24,182 nt of DNA from Actinomycetes bacterium (GCA_023417775.1 JAEZEJ010000008.1:1-24182); one strand, 5' to 3'; counted from the first letter of the stretch, positions 1-7,284 are shown. Numbers and translations are program-made. Notes: generated by a model from the letters alone, not told the origin.

Positions 1-24
1 CCGCCGCCGAGCGACGACGGCCCC

Positions 25-40
25 CCCCGCGGGGCGCCCC
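25..40. terminator. GC-rich overlapping palindromes downstream of phoU
   Basis: Two overlapping perfect 10-bp palindromes (ccccgcgggg at 25-34, ggggcgcccc at 31-40) lie about 25 nt past the phoU stop codon. They could form a strong hairpin in the phoU transcript. There is no U-tract, so a terminator role is only inferred from position. Confidence 0.25.
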
Positions 41-63
41 TTCGTCGATCAGTGAGGTCTGGT

Positions 64-714
64 TCAGCCGGAGACCGGCAGCTCGCCGGTGACCAGGAAG
101 ACGACCCTGCGGGCCATGTTGACCGCGTGGTCACCCAGCCGCTCGTAGTAGCGGCCGAGGAGGGCGAGGTCGATGGCCGGCTCCAGCCCGTGCTCCCAGG
201 AGTCGTCGAGGACGATGCGGAAGAGCTCGGTGCGCAACCGGTCCATCGTGTCGTCCTCGAGCTCGAGCTGCGCCGCCGCCCTCACATCGCGATTCGCCAC
301 GATCCGTGAGGCCTGGTCGATCATCGCATCGGCCACCGAGGCCATGGAGCGGATCGTGGGCTGCACGTCGAGGGGGACGGCCGACCCGGGCATGCGCCGG
401 CGGGCGACCTTGCTGACGTGCACCGCCAGGGCGTTCATCCGCTGCAGATCGGCCAGCATCCGCAGAGCCGCCACGACCTGGCGCAGATCCGAGGCCACCG
501 GCTGCTGGGTCGCGAGGACCACGAAGGCGCGCTCCTCGACCTCGTCGATGCGCTCATCGACATCACGACCTCCGTCGATGACGCGTTCGGCGATCGCCGT
601 ATCGGCCTCGAGCAGGGCGGTGGTCGAGTCGGCGACGGCTCGTCGGACGGTGGTGGTGAGGGAGACGAGATCCTCGACGATCCGGTCGAGCTGCTCGTAA
701 TACTGGTCTCGCAT
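64..714 (-). CDS. phoU: Phosphate signalling protein PhoU
   Basis: This is a 216-aa cytoplasmic all-helical protein with two PhoU repeats, the usual family length. The first repeat contains RDVDERIDEVEERA and the motif QQPVASDLR (roughly residues 50-78). The second ends with YYERLGDHAVNMARR near the C-terminus. PhoU proteins repress the phosphate-responsive histidine kinase when phosphate is plentiful, by coupling it to the Pst transporter. The ATG at 714 fits the start of the conserved MRDQYYEQLD segment. The gene is divergent from senX3-regX3, its usual partners, and PHO-box repeats lie in the shared intergenic region. A -10-like TACGGT (723-728, minus strand) sits 8 nt before the ATG, so the leader would be only 1-2 nt. 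Confidence 0.95.
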   Translation of the reverse strand: MRDQYYEQLDRIVEDLVSLTTTVRRAVADSTTALLEADTAIAERVIDGGRDVDERIDEVEERAFVVLATQQPVASDLRQVVAALRMLADLQRMNALAVHVSKVARRRMPGSAVPLDVQPTIRSMASVADAMIDQASRIVANRDVRAAAQLELEDDTMDRLRTELFRIVLDDSWEHGLEPAIDLALLGRYYERLGDHAVNMARRVVFLVTGELPVSG

Positions 715-733
715 GGAACCTGACCGTACGCCG

Positions 734-776
734 CATGAATGAACAGCCGGCGACCGGCAGTGAACGGCACATGAAC
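734..776 (-). promoter_or_regulatory. PHO box (candidate RegX3 site) in the phoU-senX3 intergenic region
   Basis: Read on the minus strand, GTTCATG starts at 776, GTTCACT at 765, a weak GTCGCCG at 754 and GTTCATT at 744. The GTTCA units therefore recur at about 11-nt steps. This matches the 11-nt direct-repeat layout (GTTCACC-like heptamer plus 4 nt) known for actinobacterial PhoP-type regulators. The last unit ends about 10 nt upstream of the phoU -10 TACGGT (723-728), replacing a -35 element. That arrangement suggests activation of phoU and possibly autoregulation of senX3-regX3. Confidence 0.65.
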
Positions 777-821
777 GGCAGCCGAAAGCTGCTCACCCGG
801 CAGCCTCCGGGAGGACGTCGG

Positions 822-1982
822 GTGAACGGCAGGCCTACGATCATCGGTGTGGAAGCCAGCGCCAGCTACATCATCGTCGGGATGCTCGGGGTCGTCCTCG
901 GCGCGGTGTTGACCTGGGTGTGGCGGTTCAGCGAGACCCGGCAGCAGTCCCTGCCTGACGAGGAGGAGCCGCTCATCCCGCGGGGCGTCGAGGACGTGCT
1001 GGCGGTGCTGTCCTCCTCAGCCGTGCTGGTGGACGCCTCGGATACCGTCGTCCAGGCCTCGGCGCCGGCGATCGCGCTGGGCATCGTGGCCGATGACGCA
1101 CTGCGGCCCCCCGAACTCGCGGACCTGGCGCGCGAGGTACAACGCGACGGCCGGGTGCGCGAAGCCGATCTGGTCATCCGACGCCGTCGTCGCGCCCCGC
1201 TGAATGTCCATGCCCGCGTAGCCCCCCTGACCAGCTCGCTGCGTCTCGTCCTCGTCCAGGACCGCACCCGCGAGCGACAGGTCGAGACCATCCGCCGAGA
1301 CTTCGTCGCCAATGTCAGCCACGAGCTCAAGACCCCGATCGGGGCGATCAACCTGCTGGCGGAGGCCGTCGGAGAGGCCTCGGACGATCCCGAGGCCGTC
1401 GTGCGCTTCTCCCAGCGGATGCGCGCGGAGAGCGATCGGCTCACCCGTCTGGTGCAGCAGATCATCGACCTCTCCCGGCTGCAGAACGACACCGCGAGCG
1501 ATGACATCGCCGCGGTGCGGGTGGACGAGCTCGTGGCCGAGGCGGTCGAGCATTCGATGACCGAGGCGGATGGACGGGGAATCGAGATCGCGTCCACCCC
1601 GCGCTCCGATCTCGCCGTCTACGGAGACCGCGCACAGCTGCACTCGGCCGTCAGCAATCTCGTCGAGAATGCGGTCACCTACAGCGACCCCGGAGGCCGC
1701 GTCTCGATCAACGCCGAACGCGCCGGCGACGATGTCCGCATCACGGTCTCGGACACCGGCATCGGCATCCCCGATGCCGAGCTCGAGCGGATCTTCGAAC
1801 GGTTCTACCGGGTCGATCCGGCGCGGGCACGCGCGACCGGCGGCACCGGGCTGGGGCTGTCGATCGTCAAGCATGTCGCCGCCAGCAACGGCGGCACCGT
1901 GGAAGTCTGGAGCGAGCCGGGAGTCGGCTCGTCGTTCACCCTGGTGCTGCCCGCACCGGGACTCGAAGAGGAGCACGTGTGA
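822..1982 (+). CDS. senX3: Phosphate-sensing histidine kinase SenX3 (PhoR-like)
   Basis: This 386-aa membrane-bound sensor kinase has one N-terminal membrane helix (SASYIIVGMLGVVLGAVLTW), a degenerate PAS-like region (about residues 50-145) and a HisKA domain. The phospho-acceptor is His167 in FVANVSHELKTP. The HATPase domain shows an N-box (NLVENAVTYSD), a G1 box (VSDTGIGIP) and a G2 box (GGTGLGLSIVKH). It would autophosphorylate under phosphate limitation and pass phosphate to RegX3. I chose GTG 822 because GGGAGG (809-814) lies 7 nt upstream. The open frame extends back to 735, but that stretch would code through the PHO box. GTG 849 is another candidate. It overlaps regX3 by 4 nt (GTGA), so the two are translationally coupled. 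Confidence 0.93.
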   Translation: MNGRPTIIGVEASASYIIVGMLGVVLGAVLTWVWRFSETRQQSLPDEEEPLIPRGVEDVLAVLSSSAVLVDASDTVVQASAPAIALGIVADDALRPPELADLAREVQRDGRVREADLVIRRRRRAPLNVHARVAPLTSSLRLVLVQDRTRERQVETIRRDFVANVSHELKTPIGAINLLAEAVGEASDDPEAVVRFSQRMRAESDRLTRLVQQIIDLSRLQNDTASDDIAAVRVDELVAEAVEHSMTEADGRGIEIASTPRSDLAVYGDRAQLHSAVSNLVENAVTYSDPGGRVSINAERAGDDVRITVSDTGIGIPDAELERIFERFYRVDPARARATGGTGLGLSIVKHVAASNGGTVEVWSEPGVGSSFTLVLPAPGLEEEHV

Positions 1983-2662
1983 CCAAGGTCCTGATCGTGG
2001 AGGACGAGGCCTCCTACAGCGAGGCTCTCTCCTATGTGCTGCGCAAGGAGGGATTCGAGGTCGCCGTGGCCGAGACGGGTCCCGATGCGGTCGACCTGTT
2101 CGACCGGGGCGGCGCCGATATCGTCCTGCTCGACCTCATGCTGCCCGGGATGCCGGGCACCGAGGTCTGCCGGCATATCCGCCAGACCTCGCAGGTCCCC
2201 ATCATCATGGTCAGCGCGAAGGACACGGAGGTCGACAAGGTCGTGGGGCTCGAGCTGGGCGCCGACGACTATGTCACCAAGCCGTACTCGCCGCGCGAGC
2301 TGCTGGCGCGCATCCGTGCGGTGCTCCGGCGGGGCGCCCCGGTGCAGGAGGCCGACGACGAGTCCGCGCTGCACGTGGGCACCGTGCGGATGGACGTCGA
2401 CCGGCACACCGTGACCGTGGGAGGCGAGGAGGTGCGATTTCCCCTGAAGGAGTTCGAGCTGCTGGAGTACTTCCTGCGCAATCCGGGGCGCGTGCTGACG
2501 CGCGGGCAGCTCATCGACCGCGTCTGGGGCGCCGACTACGTCGGGGACACCAAGACCCTCGATGTCCATGTCAAGAGACTGCGCGCCAAGATCGAGGAGG
2601 ACCCCGCCCGGCCGGTGCTGCTGACCACGGTGCGCGGACTCGGTTACAAATACGGCAGCTGA
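1979..2662 (+). CDS. regX3: Phosphate response regulator RegX3 (OmpR/PhoB family)
   Basis: This 227-aa response regulator has a receiver domain (residues 4-115) with acidic residues E8 and D9, phospho-acceptor D52 in LLDLMLPG, and K101 in DDYVTKPYSPREL. A winged-helix DNA-binding domain follows (VRFPLKEFELLEYFLRNPG, then VDVHVKRLRAKIE-type recognition helix and the wing ending TTVRGLGYKY). It is the DNA-binding output partner of SenX3 and would bind the PHO-box repeats at 734-776. The GTG start overlaps the senX3 TGA. The length is typical of RegX3. Its stop codon lies in the arm of a hairpin. Confidence 0.95.
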   Translation: MTKVLIVEDEASYSEALSYVLRKEGFEVAVAETGPDAVDLFDRGGADIVLLDLMLPGMPGTEVCRHIRQTSQVPIIMVSAKDTEVDKVVGLELGADDYVTKPYSPRELLARIRAVLRRGAPVQEADDESALHVGTVRMDVDRHTVTVGGEEVRFPLKEFELLEYFLRNPGRVLTRGQLIDRVWGADYVGDTKTLDVHVKRLRAKIEEDPARPVLLTTVRGLGYKYGS

Positions 2663-2689
2663 TCGACCGCGCCCGGGCGGTGAGCTGCC
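2654..2689 (+). terminator. Hairpin at the regX3 stop codon
   Basis: Outer arms ggcagct (2654-2660) and agctgcc (2683-2689) are exact complements. An inner stem pairs accgc (2666-2670) with gcggt (2677-2681). The structure overlaps the regX3 TGA and lies between convergent regX3 and gpm. There is no U-tract, so it may terminate weakly or mainly stabilise the mRNA. Confidence 0.4.
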
Positions 2690-2734
2690 CCGCACCCGAC
2701 GGTCCGGAGTACGGGACAGTTCACCACCCGCTGG

Positions 2735-3478
2735 TCAGCGGCCCTGGTTGGCGACCGCGGCGATCGCGTCCGCCGCCGCCTCGGGATCGAGATAGCGTCC
2801 GCCGGGCTGGGTGGGACGCAGATCATCGTCGAGATCGTAGACGAGCGGGATCCCGGTGGGGATGTTGAGACCGACCACCGCCTCCTCGCTGAGCCCGTCC
2901 AGGTGCTTGACGAGACCACGCAGCGAGTTGCCGTGCGCCGTGACCAGCACGACCTTGCCGGCGCGCAGATCCGGGACGATCTCGTCGTACCAGTAGGGCA
3001 GCATGCGGTCGATCACCTGCGCCAGAGCCTCGGTGCGCGGCAGCAGCTCCGGCGGGAGGTCCGCATAGCGCGGGTCGCCGACCTGGCTGTACTCCGAGTC
3101 ATCGTCGAGCGGCGGGGGCGGCGTGGCATAGGACCGGCGCCAGAGCATGAACTGCTCCTCGCCGAACTCCTCGAGCGTCGCCTTCTTGTCCTTGCCCTGC
3201 AGCGCCCCGTAGTGCCTCTCGTTCAGACGCCAGGAGCGCTTGACCGGGATCCAGTGACGGTCGATGCCGTCGAGGGCGATCTGGGCGGTACGGATCGCCC
3301 GCCGCAGCAGCGACGTGTGCAGGACATCGGGGAGGATGCCGGCCTCCGCCAGCAGCGCCGGGGCGCGCTCGGCCTCCGCGACTCCCTGCTCGGTGAGATC
3401 GACGTCGACCCACCCGGTGAACTGGTTGGTGGCGTTCCAGACGCTCTGGCCGTGACGCAACAGGACGAGGGTGCTCAT
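2735..3478 (-). CDS. gpmA: 2,3-bisphosphoglycerate-dependent phosphoglycerate mutase
   Basis: This 247-aa cytoplasmic enzyme interconverts 3- and 2-phosphoglycerate in glycolysis. The N-terminal LLRHGQSVWN carries the catalytic R8-H9-G10 triad. FTGWVDVDLTEQG, the LNERHYGALQGKDK segment and the second histidine motif VTAHGNSLRGLVKHL are diagnostic of the cofactor-dependent class. The length is that of bacterial dPGM. The ATG at 3478 is preceded by TAGGCT and a 6-nt spacer, so the transcript is predicted to be leaderless. It lies next to senX3-regX3 as in mycobacteria (gpm1, Rv0489), convergent with regX3. Confidence 0.97.
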   Translation of the reverse strand: MSTLVLLRHGQSVWNATNQFTGWVDVDLTEQGVAEAERAPALLAEAGILPDVLHTSLLRRAIRTAQIALDGIDRHWIPVKRSWRLNERHYGALQGKDKKATLEEFGEEQFMLWRRSYATPPPPLDDDSEYSQVGDPRYADLPPELLPRTEALAQVIDRMLPYWYDEIVPDLRAGKVVLVTAHGNSLRGLVKHLDGLSEEAVVGLNIPTGIPLVYDLDDDLRPTQPGGRYLDPEAAADAIAAVANQGR

Positions 3479-3484
3479 GCCCCC

Positions 3485-3490
3485 AGCCTA
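3485..3490 (-). promoter_or_regulatory. -10 element of a leaderless promoter for gpmA
   Basis: TAGGCT on the minus strand, followed by 6 nt (gggggc) and the gpmA ATG. This spacing puts transcription start on the A of the start codon. No clear -35 is visible. Confidence 0.6.
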
Positions 3491-3526
3491 GTGTCCTGCG
3501 GCCGCCGGGTCCCGGTCGTGGCCCCC

Positions 3527-3532
3527 TAGGCT
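3527..3532 (+). promoter_or_regulatory. -10 element of a leaderless promoter for the gene at 3539
   Basis: TAGGCT followed by gagccc and the GTG at 3539. It has the same hexamer and spacing as the divergent gpmA promoter 40 nt away, giving a nearly symmetric divergent promoter pair. Confidence 0.6.
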
Positions 3533-3538
3533 GAGCCC

Positions 3539-3889
3539 GTGAACCCCTCCTGGATCGAGCACCGCCGCGGGCGCGACGGCGAGCGCCTCGGCTGGATCGT
3601 GATGCGCGACGACGGCTTCGTCGCCGTGGACCTGCTGGGCCGCGAGCTCACCGATGTCGTGGACTGGGAGATCGCCGAGACCACCCTCGACGACCACGGC
3701 ATCGGCTATCTCGCCGAGCTGTACGAGCTGCGACTCGACGATGGGCAGTGGTTGCGGGTCCGGATCGCCGAGGTGACACCGGCGAGGATCGAGGTCAAGC
3801 AGGACGACGGCGGGGCCGTCGGGGCGCCTCAGGTGTACTACCGGCTGCCCTTCCCCGCTCCCTCGACCCTGCGTCCGCTGGCACGCTGA
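3539..3889 (+). CDS. Hypothetical protein, 116 aa
   Basis: I do not recognise a named family. The protein is small, soluble and acidic, with no signal peptide or membrane helix. It is rich in alternating hydrophobic/charged strands (GWIVMRDDGFVAVDLLG, LYELRLDDGQWLRVRIAEV, ARIEVKQDD), which suggests a compact beta-sheet fold. The C-terminus is proline-rich (PFPAPSTLRP). There are no cysteines and no obvious catalytic motif. Reality as a gene is supported by strong GC-rich codon bias and by the leaderless promoter (TAGGCT, 6 nt, GTG) shared in form with gpmA opposite. It converges on the dsbA-like gene, whose stop lies 6 nt beyond. Confidence 0.75.
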   Translation: MNPSWIEHRRGRDGERLGWIVMRDDGFVAVDLLGRELTDVVDWEIAETTLDDHGIGYLAELYELRLDDGQWLRVRIAEVTPARIEVKQDDGGAVGAPQVYYRLPFPAPSTLRPLAR

Positions 3890-3895
3890 GGGTCG

Positions 3896-4468
3896 TCAGC
3901 CGTCGCTGGCGATGCGATGCAGCGCCTGCAGATAGTCGTCCTGTGAGTGCACTCCGCTGATCGTGCGTGACGCGTCGACGACGATGAAGGGCGTCCGGTC
4001 GACACCGACCTGCTCGGCGGTCTGGCGCTGTTTCTCGACATCCTCGGCATACTCGGTGCTGGCCAGGAGTCCCTCGGCGGTCTCCAGATCGAGACCGGAC
4101 AGGGCCGCTCGGCTGACCAGGACGAAGTGGTCGGCGATGTCCACGCCCTCGAGGAAGTGCGCTCGCCACAGCTGGTGCAGCAGCTCGCGCTGGACGCCGT
4201 CCTCCGATTCGACCGCCCAGGTGAGCAGCCTCCAGGCGTCGGTGGAGTCGGCGGGGACGATCTCGTCGAGATTGAACTCGATACCGCTGATCCTCGCGGC
4301 GGGAGCGACCTCCGATGCCGAGGGGGCGCCGGGGACGCGGCAGGCCCGGTAGCCGATATCGATCGCCTCGCCGGTGAGGATCGTGTACATCGCGGCCGCC
4401 CGCTCGAAGCGCACCGCCCCGATATAGGACCAGGCGTCGATCACGTCGACGAAGACCGTCGCCTTCAT
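3896..4468 (-). CDS. DsbA/FrnE-family thioredoxin-fold protein lacking the CxxC motif
   Basis: This 190-aa cytoplasmic protein (no signal peptide) matches the DsbA/FrnE oxidoreductase family. It begins VFVDVIDAWSYIGAVRFERA, where family members normally have a CPWC motif followed by YIG. It ends with a cis-proline loop RTPFIVVDAS and a C-terminal helix. Both active-site cysteines are replaced (D11-A-W-S14), and I see no cysteine at the redox position, so dithiol chemistry is unlikely. The central helical insertion (about residues 70-150) is present. The ATG at 4468 has a strong Shine-Dalgarno GGGAGGGGAG. It is the last gene of the minus-strand run mshA-ybjN. The role is unknown; it may be a chaperone, a glutathione-S-transferase-like protein or an isomerase. 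Confidence 0.85.
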   Translation of the reverse strand: MKATVFVDVIDAWSYIGAVRFERAAAMYTILTGEAIDIGYRACRVPGAPSASEVAPAARISGIEFNLDEIVPADSTDAWRLLTWAVESEDGVQRELLHQLWRAHFLEGVDIADHFVLVSRAALSGLDLETAEGLLASTEYAEDVEKQRQTAEQVGVDRTPFIVVDASRTISGVHSQDDYLQALHRIASDG

Positions 4469-4483
4469 CGCTCCCCTCCCTGT

Positions 4484-4551
4484 ACCGAGATGTGCTCCCC
4501 ATTCGTCGATGGACACCCTCCCGGGTCGACGAACTGGGAGCACATCTCGGT
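4484..4551. repeat. 26-bp inverted repeat between ybjN and the dsbA-like gene
   Basis: Arms at 4484-4509 and 4526-4551 are inverted copies with only 2 mismatches of 26, separated by a 16-nt loop (4510-4525). Each arm contains gagatgtgctccc or its complement. In RNA from the minus strand this makes a very stable stem-loop, 12 nt after the ybjN stop codon and ending about 15 nt before the dsbA-like start. There is no U-tract. It could be a processing or termination hairpin, or a dispersed extragenic palindrome. Confidence 0.9.
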
Positions 4552-4562
4552 TCTCGGCGCGT

Positions 4563-5060
4563 TCACTCGGCACCGCCGGTGGGACGCAGATGGCGGAAGG
4601 CCTCGAGATTGCGGGTCGACTCCCCCCGCGACTCGCGCCACTCCCACTCCTTGCGGATCGAACTGGCGAAGCCGAGCTCGAGGATCGTGTTGAAGGACTC
4701 GTCGGCATAGGTCAGCACCGAGCCGAGCAGCCGGTCGAGCTCCTCGGCCGTGACCGCGTGCAGCGGCATCCGGCCGTCGAGATAGATATCGCCGGCCGAG
4801 TCGACCGCGAAGGCGACACCGAAGAGCTTGAGATTACGCTCCAGCAGCCACCGGTAGACGCCTTCGTGATTCTCATCGGGGCGACGGGCCACGAAGGCGT
4901 GCACACCGAGCGCATGGCGTCCGACGTCCAGACGGCAGGTCGTGGTGAGCTTGCGCTCGCCGGGCAGGTCGACCTCGAACACGTCCTCGCCGTGACGGAC
5001 CCAGGTCAGCCCGGCCTCGTCGAGGGTCGCGACGATGGTGTCGTGGACGGGGGTGCTCAT
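4563..5060 (-). CDS. YbjN domain-containing protein
   Basis: This 165-aa soluble protein belongs to the YbjN (TY3) family, like mycobacterial Rv0487, which also adjoins mshA. The visible family features are the N-terminal FEVDLPGERKLTTTCRLDVG strand region, the VHAFVARRPDENHEGVYRWLLERN segment and the C-terminal helix containing YADESFNTILELGF. The family resembles the type III secretion chaperone fold and has no assigned enzymatic activity. The ATG overlaps the mshA stop by 4 nt (ATGA), so translation is coupled to mshA. The C-terminal 25 residues are charged and poorly conserved in appearance. Confidence 0.88.
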   Translation of the reverse strand: MSTPVHDTIVATLDEAGLTWVRHGEDVFEVDLPGERKLTTTCRLDVGRHALGVHAFVARRPDENHEGVYRWLLERNLKLFGVAFAVDSAGDIYLDGRMPLHAVTAEELDRLLGSVLTYADESFNTILELGFASSIRKEWEWRESRGESTRNLEAFRHLRPTGGAE

Positions 5061-6307
5061 CGTGCCTCCTTCGTGGCCGATCGACCGGCGGCCGCCTCAT
5101 AGCAGGCGATCATGCGCTCCGCGGTCGCCTCCCAGCTGAACAACTCGGCATGGGCCACGGCCTTGGCACCGGTCGTGGTGCGGAGCCCCGCATCGGTCAG
5201 ATAGGGCGCGAGCGCCGCGGCGTACTGCACCGGATCGTGATCGTCGACCAGCGTCCCGGTGACTCCGTCGGCCACCGCGGTCGTGAGGCCGCCGACCCGC
5301 GCCGCCACGACGGGCGTGCCGCAGGCCTGCGCCTCGATGGCCACCAGCCCGAAGGACTCGTTATAGGACGGGACGCAGACCGTCGACGCGGCGGCGTACC
5401 AGTCGGCGAGGGTGCTCTGGTCGACCGTGGGCACGAAACGGACCCGGTCCGCGATCCCCAGCGCATGTGCCAGGTCGTTCAGCTCGGTGGGGCGTTCCAG
5501 GCCGCTGCCGGAGGCCCCGCCGATCACGGCCACCTCTGCGGCGATGCCGTGCCGATCGCGCAGCTCCGCGGCGGCCTTCAGCACCAGATCGGGGGCCTTG
5601 AGGGGCTGGATGCGTCCGGCGAAGACGATCAGCGGCGTCTCGCGGTCGATGCCGAGACGCTCCCGCGCCTCGCCACGATCACGGGCGCTGAAGACGTCCA
5701 GGTCGACACCGGGGTGGATGACGTCGACCCTCCGCGGATCGGCGCCGTAGAGCTCGAGCAGCTCGCGTCGCTCCTCATCGGTATTGGCGACCAGCCAGTC
5801 GGCGTGCCGGACGATCTCCTCCTCGCCCCAGACCCGGCCGAGCGGCTCCGGTGCGTCGCCCTCGGCGAGCGCGGCGTTCTTGACCTTGGCCATCGTGTGC
5901 ATCGAGTGCACCAGCGGAACGCCCCAGCGTTCGCGCAGCACCGTGCCGACCTGTCCGGAGAGCCAGTAGTGGGAGTGGACGAGGTCGAAATAGCCGGGCC
6001 CGTTCTCCACGTCGACGCGCATGACATCGCGGACGAAGGAGCACAGCTGGGCGGGCAGGTCGTTCTTCTGCAGTCCGTCGAAGGGGCCGGCGGCGACATG
6101 GTGCACCCGGATCCCCGACTCGGCGTCGACCACGGCCGGCAGATGCCGGGAGGTGGAGCGGGTGAAGATGTCGACCGCGATGCCGCGCTGCGCCAGGCGC
6201 CGCGACAGCTCCAGCACGTAGACGTTCATTCCGCCCGCGTCGCCGGTACCCGGCTGCTCCAGCGGCGAGGTATGCGCCGACAGCATGGCGATTCGGCTGA
6301 TGTCCAC
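5057..6307 (-). CDS. mshA: D-inositol-3-phosphate glycosyltransferase MshA
   Basis: This 416-aa GT-B fold glycosyltransferase (GT4 family) catalyses the first committed step of mycothiol synthesis. It transfers GlcNAc from UDP-GlcNAc to 1L-inositol-1-phosphate. Diagnostic parts are the N-terminal acceptor loop TSPLEQPGTGDAGGMNVYV, the linker IVFAGRIQPLKAPD and the nucleotide-sugar motif SFGLVAIEAQACGTPVVA with its paired glutamates. The length fits the family. The start is GTG at 6307, with GAGAAT and a 6-nt spacer upstream, consistent with a leaderless transcript. It is followed by ybjN (4-nt overlap). Mycothiol is the major low-molecular-weight thiol of actinobacteria. Confidence 0.96.
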   Translation of the reverse strand: MDISRIAMLSAHTSPLEQPGTGDAGGMNVYVLELSRRLAQRGIAVDIFTRSTSRHLPAVVDAESGIRVHHVAAGPFDGLQKNDLPAQLCSFVRDVMRVDVENGPGYFDLVHSHYWLSGQVGTVLRERWGVPLVHSMHTMAKVKNAALAEGDAPEPLGRVWGEEEIVRHADWLVANTDEERRELLELYGADPRRVDVIHPGVDLDVFSARDRGEARERLGIDRETPLIVFAGRIQPLKAPDLVLKAAAELRDRHGIAAEVAVIGGASGSGLERPTELNDLAHALGIADRVRFVPTVDQSTLADWYAAASTVCVPSYNESFGLVAIEAQACGTPVVAARVGGLTTAVADGVTGTLVDDHDPVQYAAALAPYLTDAGLRTTTGAKAVAHAELFSWEATAERMIACYEAAAGRSATKEAR

Positions 6308-6354
6308 CTAGGCATTCTCGCGCATCGGCCCTGAAGGGCATGCCGAGCGGTCGC

Positions 6355-7284
6355 TCAATGGACGAGCCAGGCCACGAGGACGAGCGAGACTCCGGCCGCC
6401 ACCGTGGTGCTCACCGCCGAGAGAGCCACCAGGCGGCCGGTGCCCCGGGCGAGCACGCTGAGCCGCACCCCCAGCCCCAGCGCGAACATGCCGGCCGCGA
6501 GCAAGGCCGTGGTCGCATGATCGGCGATGTCCAGGATCCCCGCGGGCAGTATTCCGGTCGTGCGGATGAGGACGGCGATGACGAAGCCGATGACGAACCA
6601 CGGCACGCCGCGAGGTCCGCCCGCGGCCCGTGAGACCACCAGCGACATCGGCGCCAGCGCCGCGACGCGCAGGAGCTTGATCGAGACCGCGATCCCGACG
6701 GCCAGCGGAGCGGCCGCCGACGCAGCCGCGACGACCTGGGCGACCTCGTGGATGCTCGCGCCCGCCCAGACCGCCGCCTGTCGATCGCTGAGTCCCAGCA
6801 GACCGGTGATCGCGGGGACGAGGACGATCATCGCGCTGCCGAAGATCGTCACCATGGCGACCGCCTGAGCGACCGCCATGCGACGGGCGCGGACGAGATC
6901 CTGGACCCCGGCGATGGCCGCCGCTCCGCAGATGGAGAAGCCCACGGCCACCAGGGTGCGCAGGTCCTCGTCGACACCGAGCCACCGGCCCACCAGCTGG
7001 GTCGCGGTGTAGGTCGCGGCGATGGTCGCGACCACGATGAGGATCCCCTCGAGACCGACCTGAGCCACGACGTCGACGCTGAGCCGCAGTCCGAGCAGCA
7101 CCACGCCGAGGCGCAGTGTGGTCTTGCCGAGAACCTCGATCGAGCCGGTCGGCCACGGCAGCTGAGCGCAGAGCACACCGGCCACGAGAGCCAGCATCAA
7201 CGGACTGACCGGCCCGCCGTCCACCACCAGCGCCAGCACGGCGACCGCCGCGAGAGGCAGGGCGGAGCGGATCGTCGAGGTCAT
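6355..7284 (-). CDS. YeiH/UPF0324-family putative sulfate/sulfite exporter
   Basis: This 309-aa integral membrane protein has about 10 predicted helices. It matches the YeiH (PSE, putative sulfate exporter) family through RLGVVLLGLRLS, FSICGAAAIAGVQ and VWAGASIHEVAQVVAA. The ATG at 7284 is chosen because the TM-rich sequence begins there (MTSTIRSALPLAAVAV). Frame read-through farther upstream crosses the divergent lysR gene. GAGGCT with a 6-nt spacer precedes the ATG. It is divergent from a LysR regulator, paralleling the E. coli yeiE-yeiH arrangement linked to sulfite stress. The substrate is inferred from the family only. Confidence 0.88.
   Translation of the reverse strand: MTSTIRSALPLAAVAVLALVVDGGPVSPLMLALVAGVLCAQLPWPTGSIEVLGKTTLRLGVVLLGLRLSVDVVAQVGLEGILIVVATIAATYTATQLVGRWLGVDEDLRTLVAVGFSICGAAAIAGVQDLVRARRMAVAQAVAMVTIFGSAMIVLVPAITGLLGLSDRQAAVWAGASIHEVAQVVAAASAAAPLAVGIAVSIKLLRVAALAPMSLVVSRAAGGPRGVPWFVIGFVIAVLIRTTGILPAGILDIADHATTALLAAGMFALGLGVRLSVLARGTGRLVALSAVSTTVAAGVSLVLVAWLVH

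Noticed and set aside
735..821. senX3 start at 735
   Set aside because: That segment would code through the PHO-box repeats and has no ribosome site. GTG 822 has GGGAGG 7 nt upstream.
2717..2725. GTTCACC heptamer between regX3 and gpmA as a PHO box
   Set aside because: Only a single unit, with no 11-nt repeat, and it lies between convergent gene ends, where no promoter is expected.
6328..6339. gccct/agggc hairpin as a terminator between the yeiH-like gene and mshA
   Set aside because: The stem is very short with a 2-4 nt loop and no U-tract; too weak to claim.
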